64,000 bases of DNA from Cryptomeria japonica. Its lineage: Eukaryota; Streptophyta; Pinopsida; Cupressales; Cupressaceae. A program made the position numbers and the translations under genes. Shown piece by piece: positions 32,953 to 44,601 of the stretch. The first letter of the stretch is position 1. Every line of letters starts with the position of its first letter. The notes under the pieces were generated by a model. It was not told the origin of the DNA. It made no database searches and saw only the letters and a list, made by a program, of their open reading frames with translations. Location: NCBI RefSeq assembly GCF_030272615.1, contig NC_081408.1:311011118-311075117 (forward strand). The letters run 5' to 3'.

Positions 32953-33603
32953 CATATATGCTTAAGAAAGAAATTACTCTTTTAATCAGGTATTTCCTTT
33001 CTTTCAAGTACAAGCTAGATGCCAACTCTTACATTAAATTTGGGCCCTCTAAACTACCTTACAAATTTAAATCTTTTATTTATACCCATTCACTTAAAAA
33101 ACAAAATAATCACATCATATTTAAAAAAAATTCAAATCACAATAGTATTACATTATTTCCTTACACCCACACTCTCATATGCACTCATTAGATTCTTGAC
33201 AATTGATTTCTCACTTGAATCATCTGATGCTCTTAGCCCAAGAATTCTGATGATGAGCCTAAATTTTAGATTTCTCATCATTTCAACAAATAGTTGACAT
33301 CATCCAGTCTCAATTAACTTCTCAAAATACAATCTCCAAACTTTTTTAGCATATCTTTGACAAGCAAGATTTAGAATCTTATCAACCATTGGTTGCAAAA
33401 TATTAGTATTGTTGGCAAGAGACACTGCATATCTAGTCAAATATTCTCATTGATGTCAACTCTAGTCAAGAGATTCTATCTGCAATTCACATGTCCTATA
33501 CCCAAAGACATTTTCAAGATTTGGTTAAGTCCGGTGAAGTTAGAACAAAGCATCTGGAAAAGTTTGGTATATTGATAGGTATGTCATCCCAGATGAATAT
33601 TTT
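32953..33603. other. Non-coding interval left of element J
   Basis: AT-rich, with several short overlapping frames and no recognisable domain. It ends at atttt (33599-33603), the left target copy of J. Confidence 0.5.
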
Positions 33604-33788
33604 TGTAACAAAGGGAATTTGTCACCTCAAGGATGATGAATCATCAAGAACAAATTATTCTTCTGATTACCTCTACGAACTAGCCCTAAGATGAGCCAAG
33701 GGATAACCAATTTTTGCAAGGAGCATTAGACGCTCAAGAGATGTCTTTGTATGGCTTTGTAGAACCTCTGCCCATAGGACGAGCGCAT
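33604..33788 (-). repeat. 3' LTR of J, outer part
   Basis: It aligns with 48601-48788 of the other LTR (ggaatttgtcacc through gcccataggacgagc). Element C begins at 33789. Confidence 0.93.
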
Positions 33789-34565
33789 TGTTGGTAGTTG
33801 CACACTCCAATGAGAAATTGTAGGTGATTGAAGGTATTGTCATTGATGGCAACCTTACAATCATATAATACCGGCAGGCACTGACACCGACAGACTCTAC
33901 ACCGGCATACGTTCATCGGCACCGAAAAGATTGATTATTGGCACCCTGGCCGATAGGATTTTATTTATTGCAAAATGTAATTAATTGTATTATCTTTTTT
34001 AAAGATGACAAGGCATATTATAATAAGACTCATATATAAGTATGAGATCTTAGAGAACATTTGTATGTAGGATATATGATGGATATTATGTGCGAACATT
34101 AAGGCAGAGTTTGGAATAAGGTTTTTCAAGTTGCAGAGCTTAAACCGGTATTGGATTTGGCATAACAGATGCCCCTTTGTAGTAGTACATGACAATGAAT
34201 TTTCATAATCCACTTTTGTAAGTCAGTGAGACTTCTCTTTTGTATTTAAGTAGTGAGCTTTACGTAGTTGGCCTTCCTGCATGTACAGGCCCCTATTGTA
34301 ACAGTAATATTCTCTTATTGGCCAGTAAGCAAATATTGTGGGTCACAAATCCCACCAAGGTTTTTCCCACATCGAGTTTCCTCATTAAAAATATTGTGTT
34401 ATGGGGTGTCTTTCATGTTGTGGTTGTTGTTCTTATTTATTGCATTAATTTTGGTTTACCGGTATATAGTTTTGGAATGCTTTTCATTTAATAAGTTAAG
34501 AAAATCAATCAACCGGTTAGATACTGATTCACCCCCCCCTCTCAGTATCTTTGGGAATCCTAACA
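33789..34565 (+). repeat. 5' LTR of element C
   Basis: It starts TGTTGGTAGTTG and ends ATCCTAACA. It has TATATAAG (34033-34040), a hairpin with one mismatch, CCTGCA-TG-TACAGG (34276-34289), the GGTTTTTCCC block and a C-rich tail (about 34527-34548). Confidence 0.95.
34033..34040 (+). promoter_or_regulatory. TATA box of the C 5' LTR
   Basis: TATATAAG is followed by tatgagatct. The same box is at 41456-41463 in the 3' LTR, and related boxes are at the same place in H and F. Confidence 0.6.
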
Positions 34566-34567
34566 GT

Positions 34568-34579
34568 TGGTATCAGAGC
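34568..34579 (+). other. Primer-binding site of element C
   Basis: TGGTATCAGAGC starts three bases after the LTR end. It is an exact match to the copia methionine-tRNA site. Confidence 0.95.
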
Positions 34580-34636
34580 CTGGTCCTTTATTTTCAAAAG
34601 CCTAATAGATTGAGGAAGATTTTGACACCGATACAG

Positions 34637-37194
34637 ATGGATAATCTAAGAAAGCAACTAAAAACATCTCTTGCAGATTATGATGCCGAAAAGTTGAGGA
34701 ATATAAAACTTGAAGATGATCTGAAGGCTGCATAGGAAATCATTCAAAGACTTTAGAAAAATATCACTATTTCTAGGAACAAAATAAGAGAACTTTATAG
34801 AGTGATTATGATGAGAAAGAAACTCTTAATGACCTTGTGAACAAACTAAGACAAGAAAATAGTACAATGAAGAATGAGATGCAATATATGACCATGAGAT
34901 TTTGTAAAGACATTGAAGATAGAAAGAAGAATGAAGATGACTTGGCTAGAAGAATCAATGATGTTGCAAATGAAAATATAAGACTCAATCATGAGAATGA
35001 TATGCTAAAGACAGATCTAATACACTCGGAACATGATAAAACTAAACTCATGAGATAGAAAGATTTCTTGGAAAATGAATTGGCTACTGCAAATCAACAC
35101 AAGGAGAAATTCAAGAAAAGTTTAGAAGAACTTAATGATATGCTAAAGAATCAGAAACCTAATGGAGATACAAATGGCCTTGACTTTGAAGTTGGTGAGA
35201 GCTTTGGTACTGCAAAAAAACATGATCATAGCAAACTGGTAAGACAACCTAACGCTTATAAATTCAATGGAAAATGCTTTAACTGTAACATGTACGGTCA
35301 TAGAGCAAATCACTGTAGATCTAGAAACTATTAGAATAATAATGCACCCACCGGTCAGTGCTCCAAATGCAATAAAATTGGACATAATTCAGTATATGTA
35401 TAAAAATGAATGTGTAGATGTATAAAAATGACCATATTCCTAAATGAATATTTAATGTTCATTCCTCTATTTTAGTTAAATCTAATTTAACTAAATCACC
35501 ATTCCTCTATTTAATTAAGTAAATTATTCAATTTATTTAGTTAAATTCACTTAAGCCCTTTATGTCATTTAATTAAATAAATCATTTTATTTATTTAAAA
35601 CCCTTCTTATTACCTTTTAATTAAATTTACATTTAATTAATAGTTTACCCCAAATTGAATAAATCTAATTTATTCAATTTCCCAAATTGCAACCAAATTG
35701 AAATAAAGCAATTTACTTTAATTAATTCTATTTTCCCTCACCCACTTGCATCCTAAACCCTATTCCTAATTTCTTCTAGAATCCATCTAATCCTAATCAA
35801 TTAGCCTAACCTCATCCATTATCCCCTTTCCCTAAATTTGAGGAGGTCACTTCTCAATTTTGGAGTAAAGTCTTCAAAGGGCATTAAAGCCTTTATCCAT
35901 TCAACAAGCTAACTTGTTGAATACCCCCAAATTTGGAAGGACACTTACAAATTTGTCCCCAAAGTCTTCAAACCATTAATGGTTAACTAACCCTTAGTGC
36001 TATGGCTAGAGACTTTTTGACTAATTTAACCTTCATCTAACCCAAGGGTCTCATCAAGCATTTATTGCTTTGACCATGGTTATTCCTTTAACCTTTGCAC
36101 AAGAGTTTACCCCTTGGGTAAAAGCTTTATCCAATGGATAACCGAAATCTAACCTTAACCCTTACCTCCTAGGGTAACCATGAGGTCTTTTCAAGCATTT
36201 AATGCTTCTTATCTCTCCTCTCAGCCAACCTTATGTTGACAATTGTCACCATTTCATTGGTGAAAATTGAAAACATGGATTGACAACTTTGAAACTTGGC
36301 CCTTGATTAACTCTTTCAATCCTGACCATCCATTGCCCTATTTTCACTATAAATAGAGCTCTCATTCCTCCATTTTGAGGATCCATGCAAGCTTTTAGTA
36401 TCTCACTTATGCTCAATTTTATTAACACATCTAGCTTCTCTTTGTAATAGGAATAAATCTAATAATCATTTTAGACTATTTCCTTTATCATTACCTTAAC
36501 TCATAAACTAGTATACCATGTTAGGATAGTATTGCTACTAATCTTGTCATCTTATAATCTAGTTTATTGCATTTATAGAATCATGCATAGATAGGATGCA
36601 TTTTCATAACTAAATCAATCATAAGCATCCCTCATTCTTTCATTTGTCATTCCTAAGCCACTTTGCTCAATGATCTGAGAGCAAAGGCATTGGCTTGAGG
36701 GACCTTGTGAGATAAAGAACCATGGAACCATCCTTGGGAAGTTGAGTCATTCTTCATAACTCCATAAATTGCACCAAGAAGTCCTGTGGGTGTGTGGACA
36801 AGCCTCTTTGAGCTTCATTTTGACATTTTAAGTTTCATCGCCTCGCTTTTCCCACATATAGAATGTAAGATGTTATATTTGTGGAAGATTTGGACACTTA
36901 TCTAGCTAATGCAGAACACATACCAGCATAGGTTATGCGAAAGTTATTCAGAAAAATAATGTGACTTGTTATTCTTGTAACAAGATTGGACATATTGCAA
37001 AATTTTGTAGAAGTAAGACATCACCGACAAATAACAAAGGACCCAATTTGAAAGGTAAAAAAAAGGTCGAAGAGGTAAAGCAAGAATTTTCAAAACAATG
37101 GATTAGAGAGTCTGACATGAATGTTAGTGAAGCTATTCCTTCACCAGTAGAACAAAGTATCACTCCACCGATAGGAGATTCTTCATCTAACTAA
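34637..37194 (+). pseudogene. ORF1 of C: coiled coil plus four knuckles, split by insertion
   Basis: The ATG at 34637 opens MDNLRKQLKTSLADYDAEK, the start of a long Lys/Glu/Asn-rich coiled coil reaching about 35150. The zinc knuckles are: 1, CFNCNMYGHRANHC (35275-35316); 2, CSKCNKIGH, cut by the insertion; 3, CYICGRFGHLSS with a stop before its last Cys (36871-36912); and 4, CYSCNKIGHIAKFC (36967-37008). A Lys/Glu and Ser/Pro-rich tail ends at 37194. The insertion (about 35390-36860) falls between knuckles 2 and 3. Several stops lie in the coiled coil. The same design in A, D and E supports a Gag-like nucleic-acid-binding role. Confidence 0.82.
35390..36860 (+). repeat. LTR-like insertion (probable solo LTR) in ORF1 of C
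   Basis: About 1.47 kb of non-coding sequence interrupts the zinc-knuckle array. Plausible ends are TGTATAAAAATG (about 35397) and TTTTCCCACA (about 36856). A TATA box, CTATAAATAG, is at about 36347-36357, fitting an LTR promoter. I could not fix the target duplication: the flanks show only a partial gtata/tatag match. No internal gag or pol is present. Confidence 0.6.
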
Positions 37195-37497
37195 GAAATA
37201 ATCCTTTGGGGGCATATCAACAAATTGAAAAACATGCTAGTTTACCCTCGGTTGATGGTGAGAAGTTGAATTACTTCTTTACTGGCAAATAAGTTAAGTT
37301 TTGACTTAACCGACAGGCATTAAATGTGGCAGTTGAAAGAAATAACATTATAAAGCAAGTTTTTTGGCTCTTTTTCATTCACTGAGCATTCAAATCTCTT
37401 GAGAGCGTGAAATTCCCTAGCGAAGGCATCCATAGCAAAAATTGAAGCAAATCATCCAAGCAAATCATCCTAAAGGTAGATTAAGGTATTTATAACT
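37195..37497 (+). other. ORF1-ORF2 spacer of element C
   Basis: A 300-base non-coding spacer contains the TATAAAG box described separately and an AG-rich leader before the ORF2 ATG. Confidence 0.6.
37349..37355 (+). promoter_or_regulatory. Possible internal promoter upstream of ORF2 of C
   Basis: TATAAAG followed by caagtttttt lies 149 bases before the ORF2 ATG. Similar TATA-like blocks precede ORF2 in D and E. It would allow a separate ORF2 transcript. This is inferred from position and conservation only. Confidence 0.45.
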
Positions 37498-40400
37498 ATG
37501 GCTTCTTCTTCTGCACCTGAATTCATTGCAAACCCTACAGTGATTGAAGTTATTAAGCACCCTAGACCCGTGTTCAAACTTATTCCCAAAATTGCAAAGA
37601 AAGATGATACCTTAGGAGCATTCTCAAAAATACCTAAGGGAGTAGTCTATGTAGAAGATCCTAGAATGTATATACATTATCATATTGAGGAACTAGGAGC
37701 TGAAGAAATAATGAACATGTATAGGACCGTAATCTGTGATGAACAAGGAAATGTTAAACCGGAACACAAGATTGTGGAAACCCTAGGCTTTGTGGACATT
37801 CTTAGTATCCCTGATTTTCCTAAGGATGTGACAAGGATAGTCTTGAGCAGAGTTCATGGAGAGTTCTTTTGGTTGGATTCCATCCATAAGATTACTAAAG
37901 AGGCAGTTAGGGCAGTGACATGCTTACCTTCCACCGGTAGTAGGCCTGATAAAACTAAAAAGGTTCCAAATGACACTATAATGACCCTAACCGGTGCAAC
38001 TTTTGATAAAAGATCCTTGAGAGTCAATGATGTGAAGGACATCAATGTTAGATTTGTCAGTATGATTCTTGGTTATAAGGCTACACATGCAAACAGACTA
38101 AACTGAGTCTCCAGCTTATGCATTAAAAGTGCATATGACAATGGGGAATAACAATACTATGATTGATGTATGTGAGTGGCTAAAGAATGAACATATAGAC
38201 AACTTGAAGAAAATCAAAGGTGATAAGAAAGGAACTTTCAGATTTGGCAACCTACTTGTATATTTAATGTTTTACATTACCAAGCAAGTTCCCAATAGTG
38301 GTAGGAAAGACTTTGGTTTTGATATCCCAGTAGGAAAACAACTTCTAGACATACTGAACAACATGGGAGATGACAGAGAGAAAAATATAAATGAACATTT
38401 TCAAACCTTGAAAGCAAAGATGAATACAAGAATGAGGCTATCTCAAGCAATTGCTGATAAGTATCAAAAAGAGATATGCTTTGTGATCAAGAAAGATGAA
38501 ATTTGGATGGAGGTAGTTATCCCTAGGACTATTTGGGTTACAGAGATGGGGTATGAGACAGATGACAACATAGTTGAAACTTATGCAAAAGCCCTCTTAG
38601 AAGCCCCTAAGGAACTGTTATAAAAAGTATTTGGGAATGCTGAAACAATTGAAAGTAGCATCCAATCTCAGAAAAGTGTTAAGAAAACTGAGTAGATAGC
38701 TAGGAGAGGTTCAAGGCATGCAAAAGAAATAAAAGAAGATGTATTAAACAAAACTAGTATTAAGGAGAGTGAATTGGACGGACTACAACCGAAAGCACAT
38801 CTTTCACCGATTGCTACTTCCTTTGACAGTGAAATACTAGTAGAATTTAAAAGTGTAGTCAGGAAAAGAAAACCCTCACCGATACCCTCACCTACACCCA
38901 GAATGACAAGACAAAAGCAACAAGCAGTTAGGCCTCTAACTAAGAAATTGACACCAAATAAAAGAAAAGAAAGACAGGTTATTCCACCTTTGGACAAACT
39001 ACTGGATGAGATAACTGAAGATGGGAAATTGAAAAACATTAGTAAGTTATATAACACACTATCAAATGATGAAAAGGAGAGCATAGAAAATAGTGTAATC
39101 TTACACTTAGACATCTATAAGAAATTTCTAATGGAAATTATGGATGAGATACCCAATGATTTGTACAAAAGATTAGAGGCTAGAAGGGTAGCTATTGTGG
39201 AATTGGACAAAAAGATAAAAATAGAGAAACTAGTTGCAGTTCACCTAGTGAACTCCACACAAGAAATTGATGAGCTGATCAGTGAAGCCAATTGGACAAT
39301 ATTTTCAACTAGTCACCAACATGTTGCACTAATGGCAGGAAGAGTAAATGAAATAACATAAGAGACTGCAGATCAATGGGATATATTTTTTGTTGAAAAA
39401 GAGAAACAAGAAGAGCTAAAAAGACCAAAGACTATCAGAGTCTATCAAAAAGAAAAGGACAAGGATAAGGGGAAAGGTAAGGTATGTGGACCTCCAAGCA
39501 TAAAGGTGACATATAACTTACCCCCATCTCTTTCTGATACTCCACCAGTACAAACTGCTGACACACAACCGACAACAAAGAGTATGGAAACACCACATGA
39601 GGATACGAATCCTGATTCTAAGGTGTTATACATAATGAAAATTGACACACAGGAAGTCAATATAGTGGTGGATAAGGAAAAAAATGACAAGAGAGATGTG
39701 GCAACTGAGCCACTAGCAGGAAATATTGGAGTTGAAAAAATTGGAATTGGGGAACAACAACAAACTAAAGGAACAAATGAACCCCTGGACACTAGAAAGG
39801 TAGAGACCATAGATGTGCATACTGATGCATCTACTAAGCCACTGACAACTACTGAAGCTAAAAAACTTACTGAGTCATCGGCAGTAGACAACACATAGGT
39901 AAACAAAGAAAAACTAGTAGTGGACACTACAGTGAAATCTTCAGAGACACAAACAGAAACACCATCAGGAGAGTACACTGAGAAACTAATAGAGCAATAG
40001 GTTCATACTGAGGAAAACACTGAGAAACTAGCAGAGCAATAGGCTCCTTCACAAATAGTACCACCGGCTTCATCTGACAAGCCCAAGCCTTTAGTAGTGG
40101 AAATGCAAACACAAACAGATCCTCCAGAAAAAGAGGAAAGCAAAGCTGTCACAACCACTGGCGGATTATAGATTGTAAAGATAGTTGGACAGTCATCTGA
40201 AACATTTATGATAGAATTTAGGCCTACAAATGTAACAGAGGTACTATTAGATTCAATAAAGAAAATAACAGAGTGTAATGCACTAGCTTCTAAGGCTATA
40301 GATGACACTTTACCAATTTTGAAGATGATAGCTCCAAAGTGTAACATTGACAATAAAGATTCCTTGAGCCAATTACACATTGTCTAAGTATATAACCGAC

Positions 40401-41027
40401 AACCTAATAACACTGGATTAGATAAATGAAGACACCTTCAGAGAGAAAATGGATAAGGAGAAGGAAAAATTCTTTGAGGAGACAGTTAAGAATAATAAGG
40501 AACATATGGAAACCTTATTACTAGTATTAGATAAAGCAATTTTGGACTTCAAGAAATTGTATAGAGATGCATGTAAAACAAACATTTTGACAAAAGACAT
40601 AGATAAAGATATCGGCACAGCCCAGAAGGAAATAAATGATATTGTTGACAACTTGATACGTTTGTCAAACTCAATATCAGTAATTGAACAGGAAATTGCA
40701 AGATTTGAAGAGAAAATAGAAAAGCTTGAGAAAGACAAGGAAAGGATAAAGTTTAAGGCAAAAGAACTTAAATGCAGACTAAGTCCTAATCTGGATATCC
40801 TCATCTCTTTGAGAAAAGAGATCTCTGAGGCTCTTGTTCTAGGACTTAAGACACTGGAAGAGAAAATGCACTTTCTCACCGGTACAATTTAGAGAATTGA
40901 AGCAACACTGAAAGACAGTGAGAGATTTTACAACAGTCTAAATGTTGCCTTAACAGAAATTCATCAAATTGTAATAAATAGATTAAAAGGAACTAGGCAA
41001 CAACCACACTCAATTGACATTGAATGA
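37498..41027 (+). pseudogene. ORF2 of element C (about 1176 codons, unknown function)
   Basis: This is the best copy of the family, with about two frameshifts (near 38106 and 40400) and roughly ten stops. The N-terminal domain (residues 1-200) reads MASSSAPEFIANPTVIEV, VYVEDPRMYIHYHIEELG, VLSRVHGEFFWLDSI and ITKEAVRAVTCLPSTG. The central conserved domain (38228-38605) has GTFRFGNLLVYLMFYI, ICFVIKKDEIWMEV and TEMGYETDDNIVETYAKALL. A basic Pro/Lys stretch follows, then a helical domain (39000-39360), a Thr/Glu-rich linker and a strong coiled coil (40449-40890). There is no signal peptide, membrane segment or enzyme motif. The N-terminal ITKEA..VT.LP resembles uncharacterised plant transposon ORFs; otherwise unassigned. 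Confidence 0.82.
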
Positions 41028-41211
41028 TAGCCTTTGTTATTGATGCTAAAGGTGGAGTAGTGGAGATGAGAAAAATGATCAGTAGAAGACATCATCAGCT
41101 CAGGGGGAGCACGCAGAGCACACAGTTTTGATAGTTTTGGTAAAACTTTTTTGGACAACACTTTTTGGGTTTTTTCTCATGAGTGTTGCCATCAATGCCA
41201 AAGGGGGAGAT
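41028..41211 (+). other. 3' spacer and polypurine ladder of element C
   Basis: Purine tracts are at 41047-41060 (AAAGGTGGAG) and 41098-41110 (CAGGGGGAGC). The final AAAGGGGGAGAT (41199-41211) abuts the 3' LTR. Confidence 0.88.
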
Positions 41212-41987
41212 TGTTGGCAAATGCACACTCCAATGAGAAATTGTAGGTGATTGAAGGTATTGTAATTGATGGCAACCTTACAATCATATGATACCGACAG
41301 ACATTGTCACCGACAGACTCTACACCGACATACGTTCACCGGCACCAAAAAGATTGATTACCAGCACCCTGGCTAACAAGATTTTATTTATTGCAAACTG
41401 TAATTAACTGTAATATATTTTTGAAAGCCTACAAGGCATATTATAATAAGGCTCATATATAAGTATGAGATCTTAGAGAACATTTGTATGTAGGATATAT
41501 GATGGATATTATGTGCGAACATTAAGGCAGAGTTTGGAATAAGGTTTTTGAAGTTGCACAACTTAAACCGGTACTGGATCTAGCATAGCAGATGCCCCTT
41601 TGTAGCAGTACATGACCTTGGATTTTCATAATCCACTTTTGTAAGTCAATGAGATTTCTCTTTTGTATTTAAGCAATGAGCTTTAGGCAGTTGGCCTTCC
41701 TACATGTGTAGGCCCCTATTGTAACAGTAATACTCTCTTATTGGCCAGTAAGCAAATATTGTGGGTCACAAATCCCACTGAGGTTTTTCCCACACCGATT
41801 TTCCTCAATAAAAATATTGTGTTATGGTGTGTCTTTCATGTTGTGGTTTCTATTCTTATTTACTACATTAATTTTGGTTTGCCAGTACACAGTTTTGGAA
41901 TGATTTTCATTTAATAAGTTAAGAAAATCAATCAACTGGTTAGATACTGATTCACCCCCCCTCTTAGTATCTTTGGGAATCCTAACA
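41212..41987 (+). repeat. 3' LTR of element C
   Basis: It starts TGTTGGCAAATG and ends ATCCTAACA. Its hairpin is CCTACA-TG-TGTAGG (41699-41712), a compensated version of the one in related LTRs. TATATAAG is at 41456-41463. Confidence 0.95.
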
Positions 41988-41992
41988 TGCAT

Positions 41993-42928
41993 GGAGAAGG
42001 GATGCCAGCGTGACATGCTATCATCCTATATGCACAAAGTGCAGAGTCCGAGCATAAATCTCTAGACGCGTTGACAGAATTTATGAAATAGTTAAATGAT
42101 ACTAAAAACTATGAAAAGTATGGATTACAAAATAGAATAAGGAAAGTAGCAGAGAATAAAGAAATATTACAACTGGTCCATGTTGTGAAGCCTCCCACAA
42201 GATAACCTTCTCTTCACGAAGTTGCACCTACACACATGCAAGAGAGAAAATGTTGGGGGTTGTATTTTGGAGCCTGCCTAAGTCAAACCCCTCGTTTTGG
42301 TGTTTCCACCTCCACGGACAACCCAAAAAGCCACGGGAAAGGAAAATGATAAAGAATATGATAAAGAAGAATGTAAAGCCAAGTACAAAGACAACGATAT
42401 GCTATTTGGTAATTAGAAAATAAGCAAGATATTGGAAATTCAATATAGAATTATATTACTCTCTTAGAGCTTGGGAAATGTTGGTATACCTGGTAAACTT
42501 GGTAGCTTGATGATGCTACAACAATGGTGGTGGTGTCTCCAAGAGCTTCAATCTCCAAGAGAAAGTCTTCAATCTACCAAAAGATCCTTTGTAAGTGTCC
42601 CAAACCAAGGATATAGAATAAGGGAAGAGCCTAGGTTTCAATGGCCATTACAATTCCTTCTTGGCGTGGGTTGTAACATCCGAATGACCACCTATTGGCT
42701 GGAAGGTTGGTGGGATGGTAGTGCACCGTGTAGACGTCTTTTCTTCATGCATGTATTCTTGAATTTGTTAGGTCGACATAATTGGTAATGTCTCTGGGGA
42801 AACTGACATGAACTTCTTCGGTGGACAAAAGCACAAGTTGGCAGACCTGTCCTCCAAGCAGCGTGGGGGAGGCACCACATGTTGCAATTGCCACTAAAGT
42901 TAATGAGGGTGATATTTTTTAATCTACA
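41993..42928 (-). repeat. 3' LTR of J, inner part
   Basis: It is homologous to 48790-49720, including gcaagatattggaaat and gagcttgggaaat. It ends AATCTACA next to the polypurine tract of J. Confidence 0.93.
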
Positions 42929-42943
42929 TTTTTCCCCCACTTT
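42929..42943 (-). other. Polypurine tract of J
   Basis: The minus strand reads AAAGTGGGGGAAAAA directly before the 3' LTR start TGTAGATT. Confidence 0.8.
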
Positions 42944-44600
42944 AACAAGCATGTCTTTGTTAAGAGATGTGAAGCTAAAGTAGGAAAGATAGAAAAGGTG
43001 AAGAGGAGAAAATATTGCAATAGGGAAGTAGATGCTCATTGATCGGATGAAGTTGCCTTTGACGATATGATGCTAGAATTTTGGAATAGAAATCAGTACT
43101 TGGAACATCGGCAACATGCTAGTTGTAGTCTAGCCTAATGGATGATAAGATGTGACAAAGAAATTAGAATGAAGTGCAACAAGAACAAGCCTCGCCATGG
43201 ACAAAAGTCCTTAATAATGAAAAGATACAAGATAGGGCAGCCACCATTGGTACAAGATACGTCAATATGGTTAGCATGATGTGCCATGTTGAGAGACATA
43301 TGATAGGGCATGATTAGCCGATATGGATGACCATATGATAGGTAAAATTGGAACACTTATATGGATAACCGTATGGTAGGGCAAATTGGAATGCCGATAT
43401 GGATAACCATATGATATGGAAAATTAGAATGTCGATATGGATAACCATATGATAGGGCAGAATGATATGTCGGCATGGGTAGTGAGGTGCTGGATCACCA
43501 TGAGATAGGGAAGATAAGTTAGCTGGCATGGGTAGTGACATGCTAGATTGCCATGCGATAGGAAAATTGGAATTGGAACATAGTAGATTGGCCTCTACCA
43601 AGGCAAGAAAGATGATATAGATTGGAAAGATGGTTTAGCCCCCATGTAGGCAATCTTTGGAATAGATCAAGTGGTTTGTCACCCACCTAGGCACACATGA
43701 TAAAGAAAATGCATGAAAAAGAATGAAAATAAGACACAGATATAGAAATGATGATATGATGGACGACCCCCCTTAGAATAATATGCATGAAAGGAATGTC
43801 ATTCTAAAGAGAAGAAGAGTTATGGCACATCAACATAACGAGATGTTTTCATAGAATGCCACCAAGAGATAGTGACACATAAATGTTTACAACATCAAAA
43901 GATGCAATGCAAGAGGACAAGGGGATCCAATAGTTTGGCATCAGAATCCATAGTAGTGTCAAAAAGACATATAGTATCACTGCAAGATGGGTGCATCGTC
44001 ATAGTGCCAAATTTCTTAGATCTGAAGAAGAGCACAGGAAGACAAGGGTAAAATAAAATAAAAATTCAAGTCAACAGGGAAGAAAGAAAAAAATGCCCCC
44101 AATGCTTTGCATTGTCCCTAAATGTTAAAAAAGAAAGATGTGACAAATAGAAGGAGGTAAAAAAATAGAGGAATGTGTACGATAGAAAATCCCCTATATC
44201 TGCGTACCTATGAAGTAACCTAAGTCCTGTAGGAGAGAACAATAGATAAAGATAGTCAACCTCTCATATCCAAGTACCTACAAAGTGACCTGGGTCCTCC
44301 GGGAGGGAACAAACAGATAAAGAAAGCATGGGGGAACACAATGACACATACATGCAAGAAGATGGAGATACAGAAGAAAATTCATAACAATCAACTGTTA
44401 GGAGGGGATCATGCTATAGAAGATCATCATCCTCAAGAAGAGCCTCATCCTCCCAATCTAGGTCATAAGGAGAGAGGGGGTGAGCTCAAAGCTCGGGACA
44501 ATTGGAAGGGCCACACTGGGTGCCTCACCATTAGCGAGGGAAAGAGATGAAGTAGCAGCAACACCTTTGTCTTCAAGCTCAGAGGAGGCAAGGGTAAACA
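42944..44600 (-). other. Non-coding 3' region of J
   Basis: No protein domain is readable on either strand. The minus strand at about 44075-44125 carries TAGGGACAATGCAAAGCATT followed by GGGGGCATTTTT, similar to the tail region seen in many plant Tat/Athila elements. A tandem repeat is listed separately. Confidence 0.55.
43300..43545. repeat. 38-bp tandem repeat in J
   Basis: Unit starts at atatggat are at 43321, 43359, 43397 and 43435, a 38-base period. Two degenerate units with ggcatggg follow near 43472 and 43523. Confidence 0.85.
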
Positions 44601-44601
44601 A

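Larger units (their letters stand above)
33789..41987 (+). mobile_element. Element C: most complete pol-less two-ORF LTR element
   Basis: C is 8199 bases with LTRs of 777 and 776, primer-binding site, ORF1, ORF2 and a polypurine ladder. It is inserted in the 3' LTR of J. The target copies are CGCAT (33784-33788) and TGCAT (41988-41992). The empty site survives in the other LTR of J at about 48779-48795 (gacgagcacatggagaagg), which proves the boundaries. Nothing between the LTRs resembles protease, integrase, RT or RNase H. A 1.4-kb LTR-like insertion lies in ORF1. Confidence 0.95.

Noticed and set aside
39445-39978. A 177-codon minus-strand open frame opposite ORF2 of C
   Set aside because: It is antisense to the Thr/Glu-rich linker of ORF2, has a Ser/Val-rich low-complexity composition and is not conserved in the other ORF2 copies.
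43300-43545. CRISPR-like regular repeats
   Set aside because: The 38-base units are directly tandem without unique spacers, in a plant retrotransposon.
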